Source: Apostichopus japonicus
Taxonomy: Eukaryota; Echinodermata; Holothuroidea; Aspidochirotida; Stichopodidae
NCBI RefSeq assembly: GCF_037975245.1
Contig: NC_092565.1
Location: forward strand, 19,936,999-20,000,998
Direction of reading: 5' to 3'
Length of the DNA: 64,000 nucleotides
The translations under genes and the position numbers were made by a program. How positions within the stretch are numbered: the stretch's first letter is position 1; each line of letters starts with the position of its first letter. Shown here in pieces: positions 13,028 to 24,000 of the stretch. The notes beneath the pieces were generated by a model that did no database searches, was not told where the DNA came from, and saw only the letters and a program-made list of their open reading frames with translations.

Positions 13028-13047
13028 AAAAAAAAAAAAAAAAAAAA
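13028..13047 (+). repeat. A20 tract
   Basis: A pure A run inside duplicate copy 1. In copy 2 the same place reads AAAACAAACAAAAAC, so the tract expanded or decayed after duplication. Confidence 0.8.
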
Positions 13048-13163
13048 CTTTATTTTTGCTATTTTTAATATTGAGGCTGAATAAAACAGTTGTAAGTTAT
13101 CATGAATCATCAATTTGTATTGTGGGCGTAAAATAAGAGAGATTTATTTATCGTCGACTGGAG

Positions 13164-13245
13164 ATGAGTGTGAGAAAAAAGGAGGGACAGAGGAAAGGAG
13201 GGGCAGAGGAAAGGTGGGGCAGAGGAAAGGAGCAGGGAAGAGGGG
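13164..13245 (+). repeat. Purine-rich minisatellite
   Basis: Short repeats of GAGGAAAGGAGGGGCA (three to four copies), an all-purine strand. Confidence 0.7.
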
Positions 13246-13339
13246 TAAGGAGAGGTATTTGAAGAGTTGAAGTACAAAGAGAAAAGGATTGGTTACTTGC
13301 CATTCATTGATAGTAACCTTCGCAACACCCTATGGTCCC

Positions 13340-13612
13340 CTACCCCACCCACACCCAATTGTTAAAGGACTACCCCTCTCCCCCCACACAATTCTTGTTT
13401 TTTCTCTCCCCACACAAATGTTAACAGACTACCGCTGCCCACACAAATGTTAACAGACTACCCCTGCCCACACAAATGTTAACAGACTACCCCTGCCCAC
13501 ACAATATTAACAGACTACCCCTGACCACACAAGTGTTAACATACTACCCCTACCCACACAAATGTTAAGGGACTACCCCCCCCCCCTGCCTCCCACACAT
13601 ACACACAGTTGT
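13340..13612 (+). repeat. 29-bp minisatellite
   Basis: About seven copies of CACACAAATGTTAACAGACT followed by ACCCCTGCC, best conserved between 13410 and 13570 and degraded at both edges. Confidence 0.85.
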
Positions 13613-16240
13613 TAAGGGATAGAGGTGTTAAGTCAATGTCAAATAACCACTGTCATTGAGAGTGTGTGATATCTGTTTTCTTAGATCATTGGATAATCCC
13701 ATTCCTGATCTTGTGGACCAATTAACAGTGCTAGGTCTGAATTACATCTCTCATCTCATATAGGATCTTAATCGACCTTACGAGAGATAAAATAACATTT
13801 CTGAACTAAGGAGTGACACTCTCCTGTTTGCCCCTGTTTCTTCATTATTTATCTACCTAAATTCTGCTTCTTGGTTTTGAAACAAAGTGTCAGTTATGTT
13901 TGTTGTACCTTGGTTCAATTCATGTTGTTGTAAGTTCATCTTTTGTTTTGCATATACCTGCTAGCTATAACTCTGTTTTATCGTGCTGCGCTTGACTGCT
14001 GCTGTTTTTCACATTGATTGATTACAACCATTATTTTCTACAGTAATGAGAGAGAAATGGAAACCCCTAATACAACCAGAGTTATTTCTCTGTTCATGTA
14101 CTAGAGACAGCAAGATATAAGTCTGCTGATATTTCATTTTGACAGTGACTTTCTTGGCATTTTTAGACACTGTGAAACTGTTTTGTTCAATTTTCAATGT
14201 CCATTTTGTTTTACTTTTGTGAAATAATTAAAGAACATTTTCCATATTGCTTAAGAAAAGTTTCATTAAAATGCCAATAAACTTGCTAAGCATTTTCAAA
14301 AGTACTTTCTGGAGGCAGTTTGTATCCTCTGAATTACTCGTCAGATACTTAAGATGGGTGACCATTATTAGACTTTTCTAGCATATTATATGGGTCATTT
14401 CTGAAGCATAATGTATATGCTTCTGCAGAGGTTTAGATGGTATTTAATGCCTGTTTGTGAATGGTCACTACATGAAATGTAAACATTACTAGTTGACAAT
14501 TCAATAATAATCTGTTGATTATAACAAAATAGAAGGGGGGAGGACAGATAAGTGAGAATTGACAGTAGGGGAGTGGGGGAGGGGGAAGCAAACTCTTTAC
14601 TGTGAGTAAAATTGTCTTGTGAGATCTATAAATGATGAAAATACTTTTGTTGTTGTTACTCTATTTTGTATCTACTTAATTATTATCTTTTTTTTTCAAC
14701 ATTCCATATAATTAATATCCTCTAAATACTAATTCGTAGTTTTGCAATAAATTGCATTGTTTAAATTGCATCGGTTGAATTAGATTGTAAACTGTGAAAG
14801 CCATGAACAATAACTTCCTGGTTAATTTTGCTATTTTTACAGTTTTGTTTTAAGATTTAAGTAATGAAGTTTGTGATATTAGATTCAGCAACAACGAGAG
14901 CTGAACCAAGCTCGATTTTTTGTCAATATTTAAGAGCTTTGATCGAAAGTTAAGCGGTAAACATGCAAAACTGGGCTCATTAGGAGTCACTGTTAAAGTT
15001 CAAATATTGATATTTTAAGGTTGATGTGTGGTAGTGTTAAAACAGAATCAATCTAGACAATTTTGTGTGCAGAGGACATGTTATGTATATTCACTTTTAG
15101 AAGTGTGATCCATTCTTGGGCTGCTCTTTCAAAGCGATTTTAGTGATAACGTTTTCACCTCTTTTCTGAACCTATTGTAAATTATTGTTCCCTTCTTTTG
15201 AAATAGGATGTAACCGAGCAACATTTTTCCTTATAAAATATGGACTACATTGCAAAGTGTCATTTCAAAGGCCACAAAAGTTTACACTACAATTTTTGTG
15301 TGTGTGTGTGTTGCTTGACGGTGCTTTTGGTCTTTATTTTATAGTAAGTAGTCCAGCTGCTCTGAACTAATGTTCTGAAGATGTTGAAAATGGTATTGAA
15401 TTGAAGCCTGCACTCTAAGATCGGTTGCTTTTAAGTATATGCTCTCAGTTAGATGCATAAAAATGATTGAACTTGTCACAACATCATTGAGTATCGTCCA
15501 AAATTAATAATATAAACCAGTAGATAGTCAATCGCTTGCTATGAAGAATGTTCTGTAGACATGATGGATTGAGAAAATGTTATAAATATATCATAATATA
15601 AATATATTATAATAAAAAAAATCCTTAACTTTTTGGAAAAAATCTGGACAGTTTGGAAAATATGAAGTATTTCTACTTAACAAATTGTCTTCCATAGGAC
15701 ACATAATTAATCATAATTTATCACATCATCAGGCACACCATTTTGGTGGTTTCGTATTCATACCTAGCCTTAGAAGGAAGTCATCGAATTTTGTGCGTAC
15801 AAATTTCAATCTATTAAAATTTAGAGAGCAAAATAGGAGCAACTTTTCTTTCTTTTTTTCAGGTAGGATATCATTTTGTCGAAAGAGCTCAATCGTGAAA
15901 GCTTTTAACATATAGTAATAAAAATGCAATTATAAAGCTATGTTGACGTAATGTTTAAATGTAGAATTGCAAAAAATCATGAAGGCGTTGATATTCTTCA
16001 TATAGTTTACATTTGCTCAGACTATCTGAACCTTTTTTTTTCCGTGATTTTAAAAGCTTTGAGAAATTGTAAGTGATTTTACTAAAAGATATTTTTTGAA
16101 TATAAGGATTAAAAGAAATTGATTGAAATAAACCACAAAAAAAAAATTGATGCGCAATATAATAACTCTTTGATTACTTTTCTTGTTAGTTTGGTAATGT
16201 GATGGAAGAATAATCCCTCATAGCACTGTAAGGCTTATTT
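13613..16240. other. AT-rich sequence without recognised features
   Basis: No exon, transposon or array was recognised. Short G-runs occur at about 14536-14586 and a short TG tract at about 15299-15311. It could be further transcribed 3' sequence or intergenic. Confidence 0.4.
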
Positions 16241-16597
16241 TAGGTTAGTTCGGGAACGGTAAGCCGGGCCTTACACTGATAACGTCTAACCGAGCGTGAA
16301 ACAGGAAATAATCAGGAAAAGCGGGTACTTGAAAATATATGTCTTCTTTTATTGATTCTGAATAAAACTGTAACTTTAGATAATTAAAATGTACAGAACC
16401 CCAAATATAAATTACGGAGCCTACTGTTCTACGCCCGTAGACTTCGGATGATAAACTTAAACTCCTCGATATGTCTTTATGAAACACTTAAATCTTTGAT
16501 TCCAAAATAACAAATTAAGACATGTTGCACAGGGCAAATGCTCTGCCCTTGAACCCGATTGGTCTAAACTTATAACTCACCCCTCACCAAACTCTTG

Positions 16598-16658
16598 ATT
16601 GGTTGAGTGCCAACTTGATATGCAGATGAGCATATGCAACCATTTGCACTCAACCAAT
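16598..16658. repeat. Inverted repeat with CCAAT/ATTGG ends
   Basis: Arms ATTGGTTGAGTGC (16598-16610) and GCACTCAACCAAT (16646-16658) are perfect complements. An inner pair, ATATGC/GCATAT, could extend the stem. No target duplication is seen. Confidence 0.6.
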
Positions 16659-17028
16659 TTGAACCAGTTTGGCTGTCTTCCAACCCCGAATCATTTAAAA
16701 CAAAAGATACGCTTCTAATAGCGCGTGATTTTATATCCCGCCACACCACAGCGCAAACCATTCAATGCGCGAGCCATGGGTGAAGTCATAATAACAATAA
16801 CTAGAATACGCTTCACAATAACAATAACTAGAATACTCTTCACAGCACCTTGAGCTACATATTGATCAGTAGATTGTTCTCTGTGGAAATTACGATAGCA
16901 CACATGGTTCACATGGAACCATTCTGTAGTGAAGGCTTTTCTTCGGTATCAAGATATTTTGGACACTCCTTAAGGGCAAGTAATGCTGTAATTTAATCTA
17001 TAAACAGTATCTCCTCCTCGTCCCCTGG

Positions 17029-17222
17029 TGTTAACATCTGCGCCCCTTTACATCTGCGCCCCACAGCCCCTTACATCTGCGCCCCACAAACCCCTTACAT
17101 CTGCGCCCCCACGGCCCCCTTACATCTGCCACCCCTTACATCTGCACCCCCACGGCCCCCTTACATATGTGGCCACCTTACATCAGTCTCCCACACCCCC
17201 CTAACATCTGCGCCCCATGCTC
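17029..17222 (+). repeat. C-rich minisatellite
   Basis: Eight or so degenerate copies of CCCCTTACATCTGCGCCCC with variable spacers. Confidence 0.8.
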
Positions 17223-17456
17223 TTTAATTGTCTGTCGTCACCATCCAAGGGTTCACACAGTAGGCAGGTGTAACGATGACTAGATATCTTTTCCATTAAA
17301 CAACCTTAATAGTCTTAGTCCATCTTCTCCAAAAACTTTCTTATGGGAGCAGCCTTCAATAATATCTGAAAAGAACGCCAAATGGCTGGATGATTGCAAT
17401 AATTCAGCTGTATATGCTGTATAAGGGATATGCTATGAATTAGCTGTCTGTCGTCG

Positions 17457-17662
<206 letters not shown>

Positions 17663-17764
17663 TTCAGATGTTCCCCTCCTGTTCCAAACATGCTCAATAC
17701 ATAGAAGTAGAGCAAGTACATAATATGGTATAGGCCTACCTATACGGTAACTTACAGGGGATCC

Positions 17765-17822
17765 TGGGATGAATCCTGTGATAAATCCTGCGATGAATCC
17801 TGAAATGAATCCTGGGATAGCT
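17765..17822 (+). repeat. 12-bp minisatellite
   Basis: Repeats of GATGAATCCTGG with small changes, four to five copies. Confidence 0.7.
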
Positions 17823-17852
17823 TCAGGTTGGTCTGTTGTGCAGCTGGAATTG

Positions 17853-17898
17853 ATATTACCACAGTTATTATACTACCCCATAATAACTGTGATATTAC
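17853..17898. repeat. 32-bp perfect hairpin flanked by 7-bp direct repeats
   Basis: Arms CACAGTTATTA (17860-17870) and TAATAACTGTG (17881-17891) with a 10-base loop TACTACCCCA. The hairpin is flanked on both sides by ATATTAC (17853-17859 and 17892-17898). This looks like a tiny inserted hairpin with a target-site duplication. Confidence 0.7.
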
Positions 17899-17935
17899 AT
17901 ACCATCAGGAAACACAAGGTCGTGATACGTGGCGG

Positions 17936-18500
17936 AGGTTTGAACCACTGATCTACACTAACTGGATAGGCTGTATAGCGAGCCGTGAAGTCACCGGAAG
18001 TTGCTCAGCGGCCATGTTGGGATATTCAAAACATTTATTTATTTATTTGTTTGCCACAAAAGTACAAAGTGGAGGAAGTCTTCTATAAAGCTTAAAAGCT
18101 TAACAATGTGGAAGACTCCCTGAAGAAAGAAAAGAAAAGAAAAGAAAAGAAAAAACAAAATATATATTTATATATGTGTATGAATACATACATAGATATA
18201 AGTACAAATTAAATGTTCAATATATATATATATAGTAATTACATACAGGTATAATTTAGTTTTAGTCAGTAACTAGCTATTATTTCCTTACAAAACCACT
18301 TCTTAAAGGATGTGACTGACTTTTTACTCTTTAAATCGTTCATTAGAAGATTCCATGTTTTTGTTGCACGGTTTTGTAGGCTTAAAGTTGGCAATGGTGG
18401 TATTGTAGAGATTGTAGTGGGCATGATTAGCATGCCTCGTGTTATGATTATGTACATCTCTGTTACTGGTTAAAAAACATCACCGCGCATATGACAACGA
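17936..18500 (+). repeat. Dispersed repeat, copy 1, split by a LINE insertion (inverted copy at 20583-20697)
   Basis: GAACCACTGATCTACACTAA, GTTGCTCAGCGGCCATGTTG and GGATATTCAAAACAT are matched by the reverse complement of 20583-20697. The match resumes with CACCGCGCATATG at 18481, so positions 18035-18480 are an insertion plus one copy of the target duplication. Confidence 0.75.
18035..18473 (-). mobile_element. 5'-truncated LINE-like retrotransposon end with target duplication
   Basis: Read on the minus strand, an ORF (18266-18457) ends LQNRATKTWNLLMNDLKSKK and then SVTSFKKWF, the pattern of the C-terminal end of non-LTR retrotransposon ORF2 (..W N x L ... SFKK). The minus-strand 3' end is an (AAAT)n tail at 18035-18048. 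AAAACAT stands on both sides (18028-18034 and 18474-18480), and the uninterrupted inverted copy near 20.6 kb shows the empty site. A dead, short insertion. Confidence 0.75.
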
Positions 18501-18744
18501 CACGTCCATATATTACTATATGTATGTATGTACAAGGGCATTACTTACATGTATGTCACTATGGGAACCAACCTGTAAAAAGCTGAGGAATATGAAGATT
18601 TTAACTGAAATTGTGGAGAACTGCTAAATAAATTGCTGTTGCAGCAAAGATATAACTGTGCATATGAACTATAAATAGTTGTCTGTGTGCATTTACTTTA
18701 AAAAAAAAAAAACTGAATACATGTACAAAAATAATGACCTGTAG

Positions 18745-18992
18745 ATTCTAGGACAAAATCCCCCCAGGACAAAATCCCCCCCAAGACAAAATCCCCCGGC
18801 AAAAATCCCCCCAAACCAAAAACCCCCCGGACAAAATCCCCCCAGGACAAAATCTCCCCCAAGACAAAATCCCCCGGCAAAAATCCCCCCAAACCAAAAA
18901 CCCCCCAGGACAAAATCCCCCCCAAGACAAAATCCCCCGGCAAAAATCCCCCCAAACCAAAAACCCCCCGGACAAGATCCCCCCAGACAATA
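18745..18992 (-). repeat. G-rich GGGGGGATTTTGTCC minisatellite, minus orientation
   Basis: The plus strand reads GGACAAAATCCCCCC and variants, with a higher-order period of about 75 bases repeated three times. The array appears again in the opposite orientation at 19778-19908. Confidence 0.9.
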
Positions 18993-19054
18993 TCCCCCTG
19001 ACCCATACAAAGCCTGCCTGCAACAACCAGGGATGGCCCAGGTATGACAGTCAA

Positions 19055-19740
19055 GGCATGGGTCTTTGCACTGGTTAGGGTACCGGTCAGGGGACTGGTC
19101 AGGGTACCAGTGAGGGTACTGGCGAGCGTAACTGTGAGGGCTCCTGTTAGGGTACTTCCGTACCTGTGAGGGTACCGGTCATGGTACTGTTCATGTGACT
19201 GGTCAAGGTACTTGTTAAAGTACTGGTCATTGTACCAGTACTAGTAAGGGTACGTGTCAGGGTGCCTTTCAGGATACCAGTTGGGATACCGGCTGGGGTA
19301 CGGGCCGTGGTACTGGTCAGGGAGCCATTGAGAGTACCAGTGGGGGTACCACTGAGAGTATTAGTGGGGGTACCGGTGGAGGTACCGGTGGGTGTAACTG
19401 TCAGGGTAACTGTCAGGCTAATTATTAGGGTACCCGTTGGGGTATGGTCGGGGTTCTGGTCGGGTACTGGTCCGGGAACCGCTGAGAGTACCAGTGGGGT
19501 ACCACTGAGAGTACCAGTGGGGGTACCGGTGGGGGTACCGGTGGGGGTACCGGTGGGGGTAACTGTCAGGCTAACTATTAGGGTACCGGTTGGGGTATGG
19601 TCGGGGTACTGGTCCCGGAACCACTGAGAGTACCAGTGGGGGTACCGGTGGGGGAACTGGTGGAAGTACCGGATGACGGTACCAGTTGACGGTACCGGAT
19701 GACGGTACCGGGGACCGGGGATGCCGGGGGACCGGGATGA
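19055..19740 (+). repeat. GGTACCGGT-type minisatellite
   Basis: Very many degenerate copies of GGTACCGGTGGG / AGGGTACCGGTC with a 12-18 base period. It separates the two opposed G-rich arrays. The Val/Pro-rich ORF across it is a repeat translation. Confidence 0.9.
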
Positions 19741-19777
19741 CGCATTTTTGTAAAGAATTGATGGGATTTTTTATAGC

Positions 19778-19908
19778 ATGGGGGGATTTTGTCCTGGGGG
19801 GATTTTGGCTTGGGGGGATTTGTCCAGGGGGATTTTGGCTCGGGGGGATTTTGTCCGGGGGGGTTTTGTCCGGGGGGATTTTGTCCGGGGGGGATTTTGT
19901 CCTGTCAC
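19778..19908 (+). repeat. G-rich GGGGGGATTTTGTCC minisatellite, plus orientation
   Basis: Eight to nine copies, forming an inverted pair with 18745-18992. Long G-runs on this strand could form quadruplexes. Confidence 0.9.
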
Positions 19909-20582
19909 CCTGTAGATGATTGTGTTAATTCCATATCCCCAAACTGGACACTAAGGTTTCCTGAAAGGAATTCCACATCTGGACACTGCCTTAAGACCCC
20001 GGACTCATGCAAAAACCCTATGCGACAAGTTTTTCCTGAGAACACATGGAATTTTTCCCTCCTAATTTTTTATTTATCATGGAACTCGCATTTTTAGTTT
20101 CTAGATGGAAATTAACTCAATTTTTGTAACCCTGCGAGCCACCTAAAAATTTAATATTTGCCCTCCCCAATACTAGATACCGATACATGTAGTTTGTTGC
20201 ATGGATGGTGTAGCCTCGTCCAGTTATGAAATTCTTTCCCCCAATTTGAAGTGAATTTAGAAGAAATGCTTAACATTTTTCTTGAAATTAAAAGGCCCTA
20301 ACCATGGAGGAAGGGATGTCCCTCAAGTTCCTAGTCCGACGTATCCCATAGAGTTTGTATTGTCTCTGTACAGACGACCCATTCCATATCTTTTCCTGCA
20401 TGGAAAATAGGCAAATTTACCATTTTAGTCTGGCATAACACATATTTCTCAGGGGTTCAAATGTTCAACTTCACTTCCTAGATCAATAAGGATTGTTTCT
20501 GCGACATTCACTTCCCTTCCTTGGCCTCTCTTCGCATCACCTTCTCGGCCACCGACCGACATAGCAACATACAGTATGCACT

Positions 20583-20697
20583 GTATGTGCGCGCGGTGAT
20601 GTTTTGAATATCCCAACATGACCGCTGAGTCACTTCCGGCTGCTTCACACACGGAGCCGCGCGGCCTATCTAGTTAGTGTAGATCAGTGGTTTGAAC
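20583..20697 (-). repeat. Dispersed repeat, copy 2 (inverted relative to 17936-18500), just upstream of METTL27
   Basis: The reverse complement matches copy 1 and contains the undisturbed LINE target site TTCAAAACATCACCGCG. It lies about 175 bases before the METTL27 start and is the most GC-rich sequence there, so it may lie in the promoter or 5' UTR. GTAGATCAGTGGTTTGAAC on the plus strand is faintly tRNA-like, too weak to call a SINE. Confidence 0.65.
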
Positions 20698-20869
20698 GCG
20701 TCACTGAAGCTGAGTAGTAAAACAGTGTTCTGAATGCAGTAGTTGAAAAGTGTGTATGTTTGTATGCACAACAAAGCACAACATTAACACAGTCAGACAG
20801 GTACACATAGGAGATAAGTATAACCTGCAGCCCATGTAAGCCAGACGACAGTCTAGTCAATACATCAAA

Positions 20870-21004
20870 ATGGCTTCCATCGCAAAAGCAGAGGTTCACG
20901 ATGAGAACCGTCTTCAAGTCATGTTTGATCTAATTAATGAAGGCAAAGAACTTGATTGCCAGGAATTAGCGGGGAAGTATGACTTATGGACTAATTATGA
21001 AAAG
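20870..21004 (+). CDS. METTL27: METTL27-like exon 1
   Basis: It starts at ATG 20870 (MASIAKAEVHDENRLQVMFD) and ends YEK|GTAAGT in phase 0. It encodes the N-terminal region, including KYDLWTNYEK, which corresponds to the FYDRWAPDYDQ segment of vertebrate METTL27. Confidence 0.88.
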
Positions 21005-24000
21005 GTAAGTAAATCAGAGGAGCGAACTGGCCCGTCAGTTTGCCAGCTCGGAACCGTTTAAAGCAGCATTTTGCGTCCTTTTCTATGATTTTTCTCAACC
21101 TCACTGATTCCACTTTGCCATAACGACATACATAACTAGCTAATCTATTTATATTTTACTTCAAATGGTGGCATGAAAGTCGAACAATTTGCAACTTTCA
21201 ACTTTGTTGTTCTCCAAGATATTTTCCGTTGGGAACCCAATAAACCTCGCCCATAATATGAATATTTAAACACTACGAACGTCATTGACAGATACGTAAT
21301 ATAACACCACGCTTGATTTGTGTACAGTCTATATGGCAGTTGTACCAGGGAGTTGCATAACAACTCCCTGGTACAACCAACGCGAAGTCTTGAATCTATT
21401 TTTAGCAACGGCTCATAACTAAACCTGCATCTCTGATTGGTTGAATTCAAACTAGTGGGTTTGGCGGAATTGTATGCGATTAATTTTAACTGTGAAATTT
21501 GTCGAGGACACTCTTCTCATTTATCGACATAAATCGTTAATTACTCGCTAATTAACGCTCTTGGCAGGGTGAAACTTGGATGGTATCTTAGATTGCTGTT
21601 TTATGATTGATACATGTAAAAAAATCGATGCACATGTTAAAAAAGTGGAAAAAAGCGACCCAACGCAAAATGCTGCTTTAATACCAAGCGCCGATTGTGC
21701 CCATAGGTTGAGGTGCCGAAAACGCCGATGGTTCGAAAGGTGTTATTTGCTTTCGAGGAACGAAATGTGGGAGAGAGAGAGGGGAGATATAGAGGGCGTG
21801 GTTTGCGATTCGTTGATACTTTTTGGTTTGGATGATAATCGTTACCTTTGCATTATGGGATATGAGTGTACAGTATGTGTGTGGGTACGTTTGTGACGTC
21901 CAGCTTGTAAACACGATATCTCAAGTAGGGAAGGTCGGACCAATTTCATATGTGGTGTGTAGAATGGAAGCAGGTCACTTCGCCCAACAACCATTTTGCC
22001 CAACTGCCATTTCGCCCAACCTTACCATTTCGCCCAACCAGCCTGGTCATTTCGCCCAACCAGCCTGGTCATTTCGCCCAACCTTACCATTTCGCCCAAC
22101 CAGCCTGTCAAGTCTGTCAAGTCTTAGACAAACAGCGATGGAGTACCCGTCAGACCAGAGGACGACACTCTTACCTTTATCGAACTCCGAGGAATGTTAT
22201 CAAAGTAAAATCAGAGTTCAATTAAAGTCAAAGGCAGATCAAAAGTAACCACTACTTTCAGGTTTATTGGGTTTCAATTGTGTTATATATATGTTGTTAA
22301 CTAGTTTTAGTTTAACATTTTAGTAGCTGTATCCAAAGTAGCACCCAGCATCTCGAACAATAATTCCTTGTTCATAGTATTCGTTTAGTGTAGGGGTGGG
22401 CAACCTTTTTGAATGAATGGGCCAGATATAAGGAGTGGAAAATTGACTGGGCCGCACCTAACTAACGAACTGCTGTTGACTTCAACACTTATGATTCCAA
22501 GGACTTTCAATAATTAGATGTTTGTACTTAATCTGTATTCACAATAACATAATGTCAATACAGTACAGTTGATAATTAATTGGGATAATAGGCCTACCTG
22601 ACAGCATTATTAGTGCGGATAAATTCTAAGCAGCTAGCTCGCTTTTTGTGATGATGCAAAATAGATTGATTTTTTTTCTTTTTCTTGAGACATCTCACGG
22701 GCCTTAAAAACTATCACTGGTGGTGGTTCGGGCCGTAGGTTGCCCAATGCCTACCCCGATTTAATGGCTGTATTTTATTTGATTGTTTTATATTACATTC
22801 ATCTCAATTTTCTCTTACACCAAGTACCCATCCTTGTACTTGTTAGTATTAGTGCAGCTGTGAATTAATCATGCCAGTGACCGTATGTTGTCTAACTATA
22901 TTTTATATCTTTCATTAACCAATGTTACTAATTGACGTCGATAAACTCTGTGCATACCTTGACTATCCATGTATTGTATATTGTGTACACCTGGATTTTT
23001 TCCTTCCATTTTCAGTAAGTTTTAGTTAAATTTTCACTTTGCTCATTTACATTTCGTTTTTGCTTCCAACTAGAGCTTGGTATACCGTGTTTGAGGACAA
23101 ACAGTACTTTAGCAATAGAGAAAGAGTGAATGATGTTATTACAACCCATCGGCTGTGTTTTTTGATAGAATATGGATTACGTACGGATGCTTAAAAATGC
23201 CATCAACATAAGAAAAACTTTGCCCCAATAAGTCAACATTTTTCAGTAAATTGTTTAGACAACAAGATAATATCTTATCAAAATTCAGAATAATGTTGGA
23301 TGGCTCAGTTGCTCTAACTGAGCAATTGAACAAATTTCTGCAAAATGTTTAATTGACAACTTATCATTATCTCGTCAATTCAACAATTTTCTGCAAAATG
23401 TTTAATTGTTCACTTCATTCCAACTGCAAAGTTGAACAATTTTCTGCAAAATGTTGAATTGACAACTTACCGTATCTAGTCAACTCCACGTTTGTCTGCA
23501 AAATGTTCGATTATTCACTTCTTATGTTGATGGCACTTTTAAGCTTCCGTAATTACGTCACCTTCCCTCACAATAGTGTAAAAGAGAAAACATTTTTTAG
23601 CTGAAGGGTCGTAATAACATTATTCACTCTTCTCTAGGGCCAGATGCATTCAGATTTAAACCAAAATCAATTTCTTAGTCTCATAAAAATTGCTATGTAA
23701 ATGTGGGTTTTGACCTAAAGCTGTAAAAAGATTGTAGCCCTATTTTTTCTTTTCTTTTTGGTTTTGGTAACTCACAATTTCAGCTTTTATTTATGCTGTT
23801 ATGTCCAAATCACTTTATTTGCAGGAACTTGGTAACCAAAAATACAAAGGACCATTATACGTTAGCACCATCCTGGCTGAGGTCATTAAAAGTAAAGATA
23901 TTTCAGTGTTAGACTGCGCATCTGGAACTGGCTTAGTCGCAGAAGCGGTGAGTTTTTGAGAAAGTTCTCTAACTTGTAGACTCGCTAAGGGATATATCAA

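Larger units (their letters stand above)
12066..13162 (+). repeat. Copy 1 of a ~1-kb direct duplication (other copy 28165-29202)
   Basis: Matches 28165-29202 over almost the whole length in the same orientation and order: GAGTTTTTAA near the start, CCAGGTAAATGTTAAAAC, CTAAACTCGCTCCCTGTTGA, AAGAGAAGCTGGAACATGTC, and GGGCGTAAAATAAGAGAG near the end. Differences are scattered substitutions and a few indels. There is no transposase or RT. Both copies keep an AATAAA (12485-12490 here). Confidence 0.85.

Noticed and set aside
13340-13612. Regularly spaced repeats that could suggest a CRISPR array
   Set aside because: Direct tandem minisatellite without spacers, in a eukaryotic sequence.
18693-19919. 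Gly/Phe-rich and Val/Pro-rich ORFs
   Set aside because: Several overlapping frames are open because of the minisatellite period; no splice or codon signal.
20583-20697. tRNA gene or complete SINE
   Set aside because: Only an A-box-like stretch is visible, with no B-box or cloverleaf; kept as an unclassified repeat.
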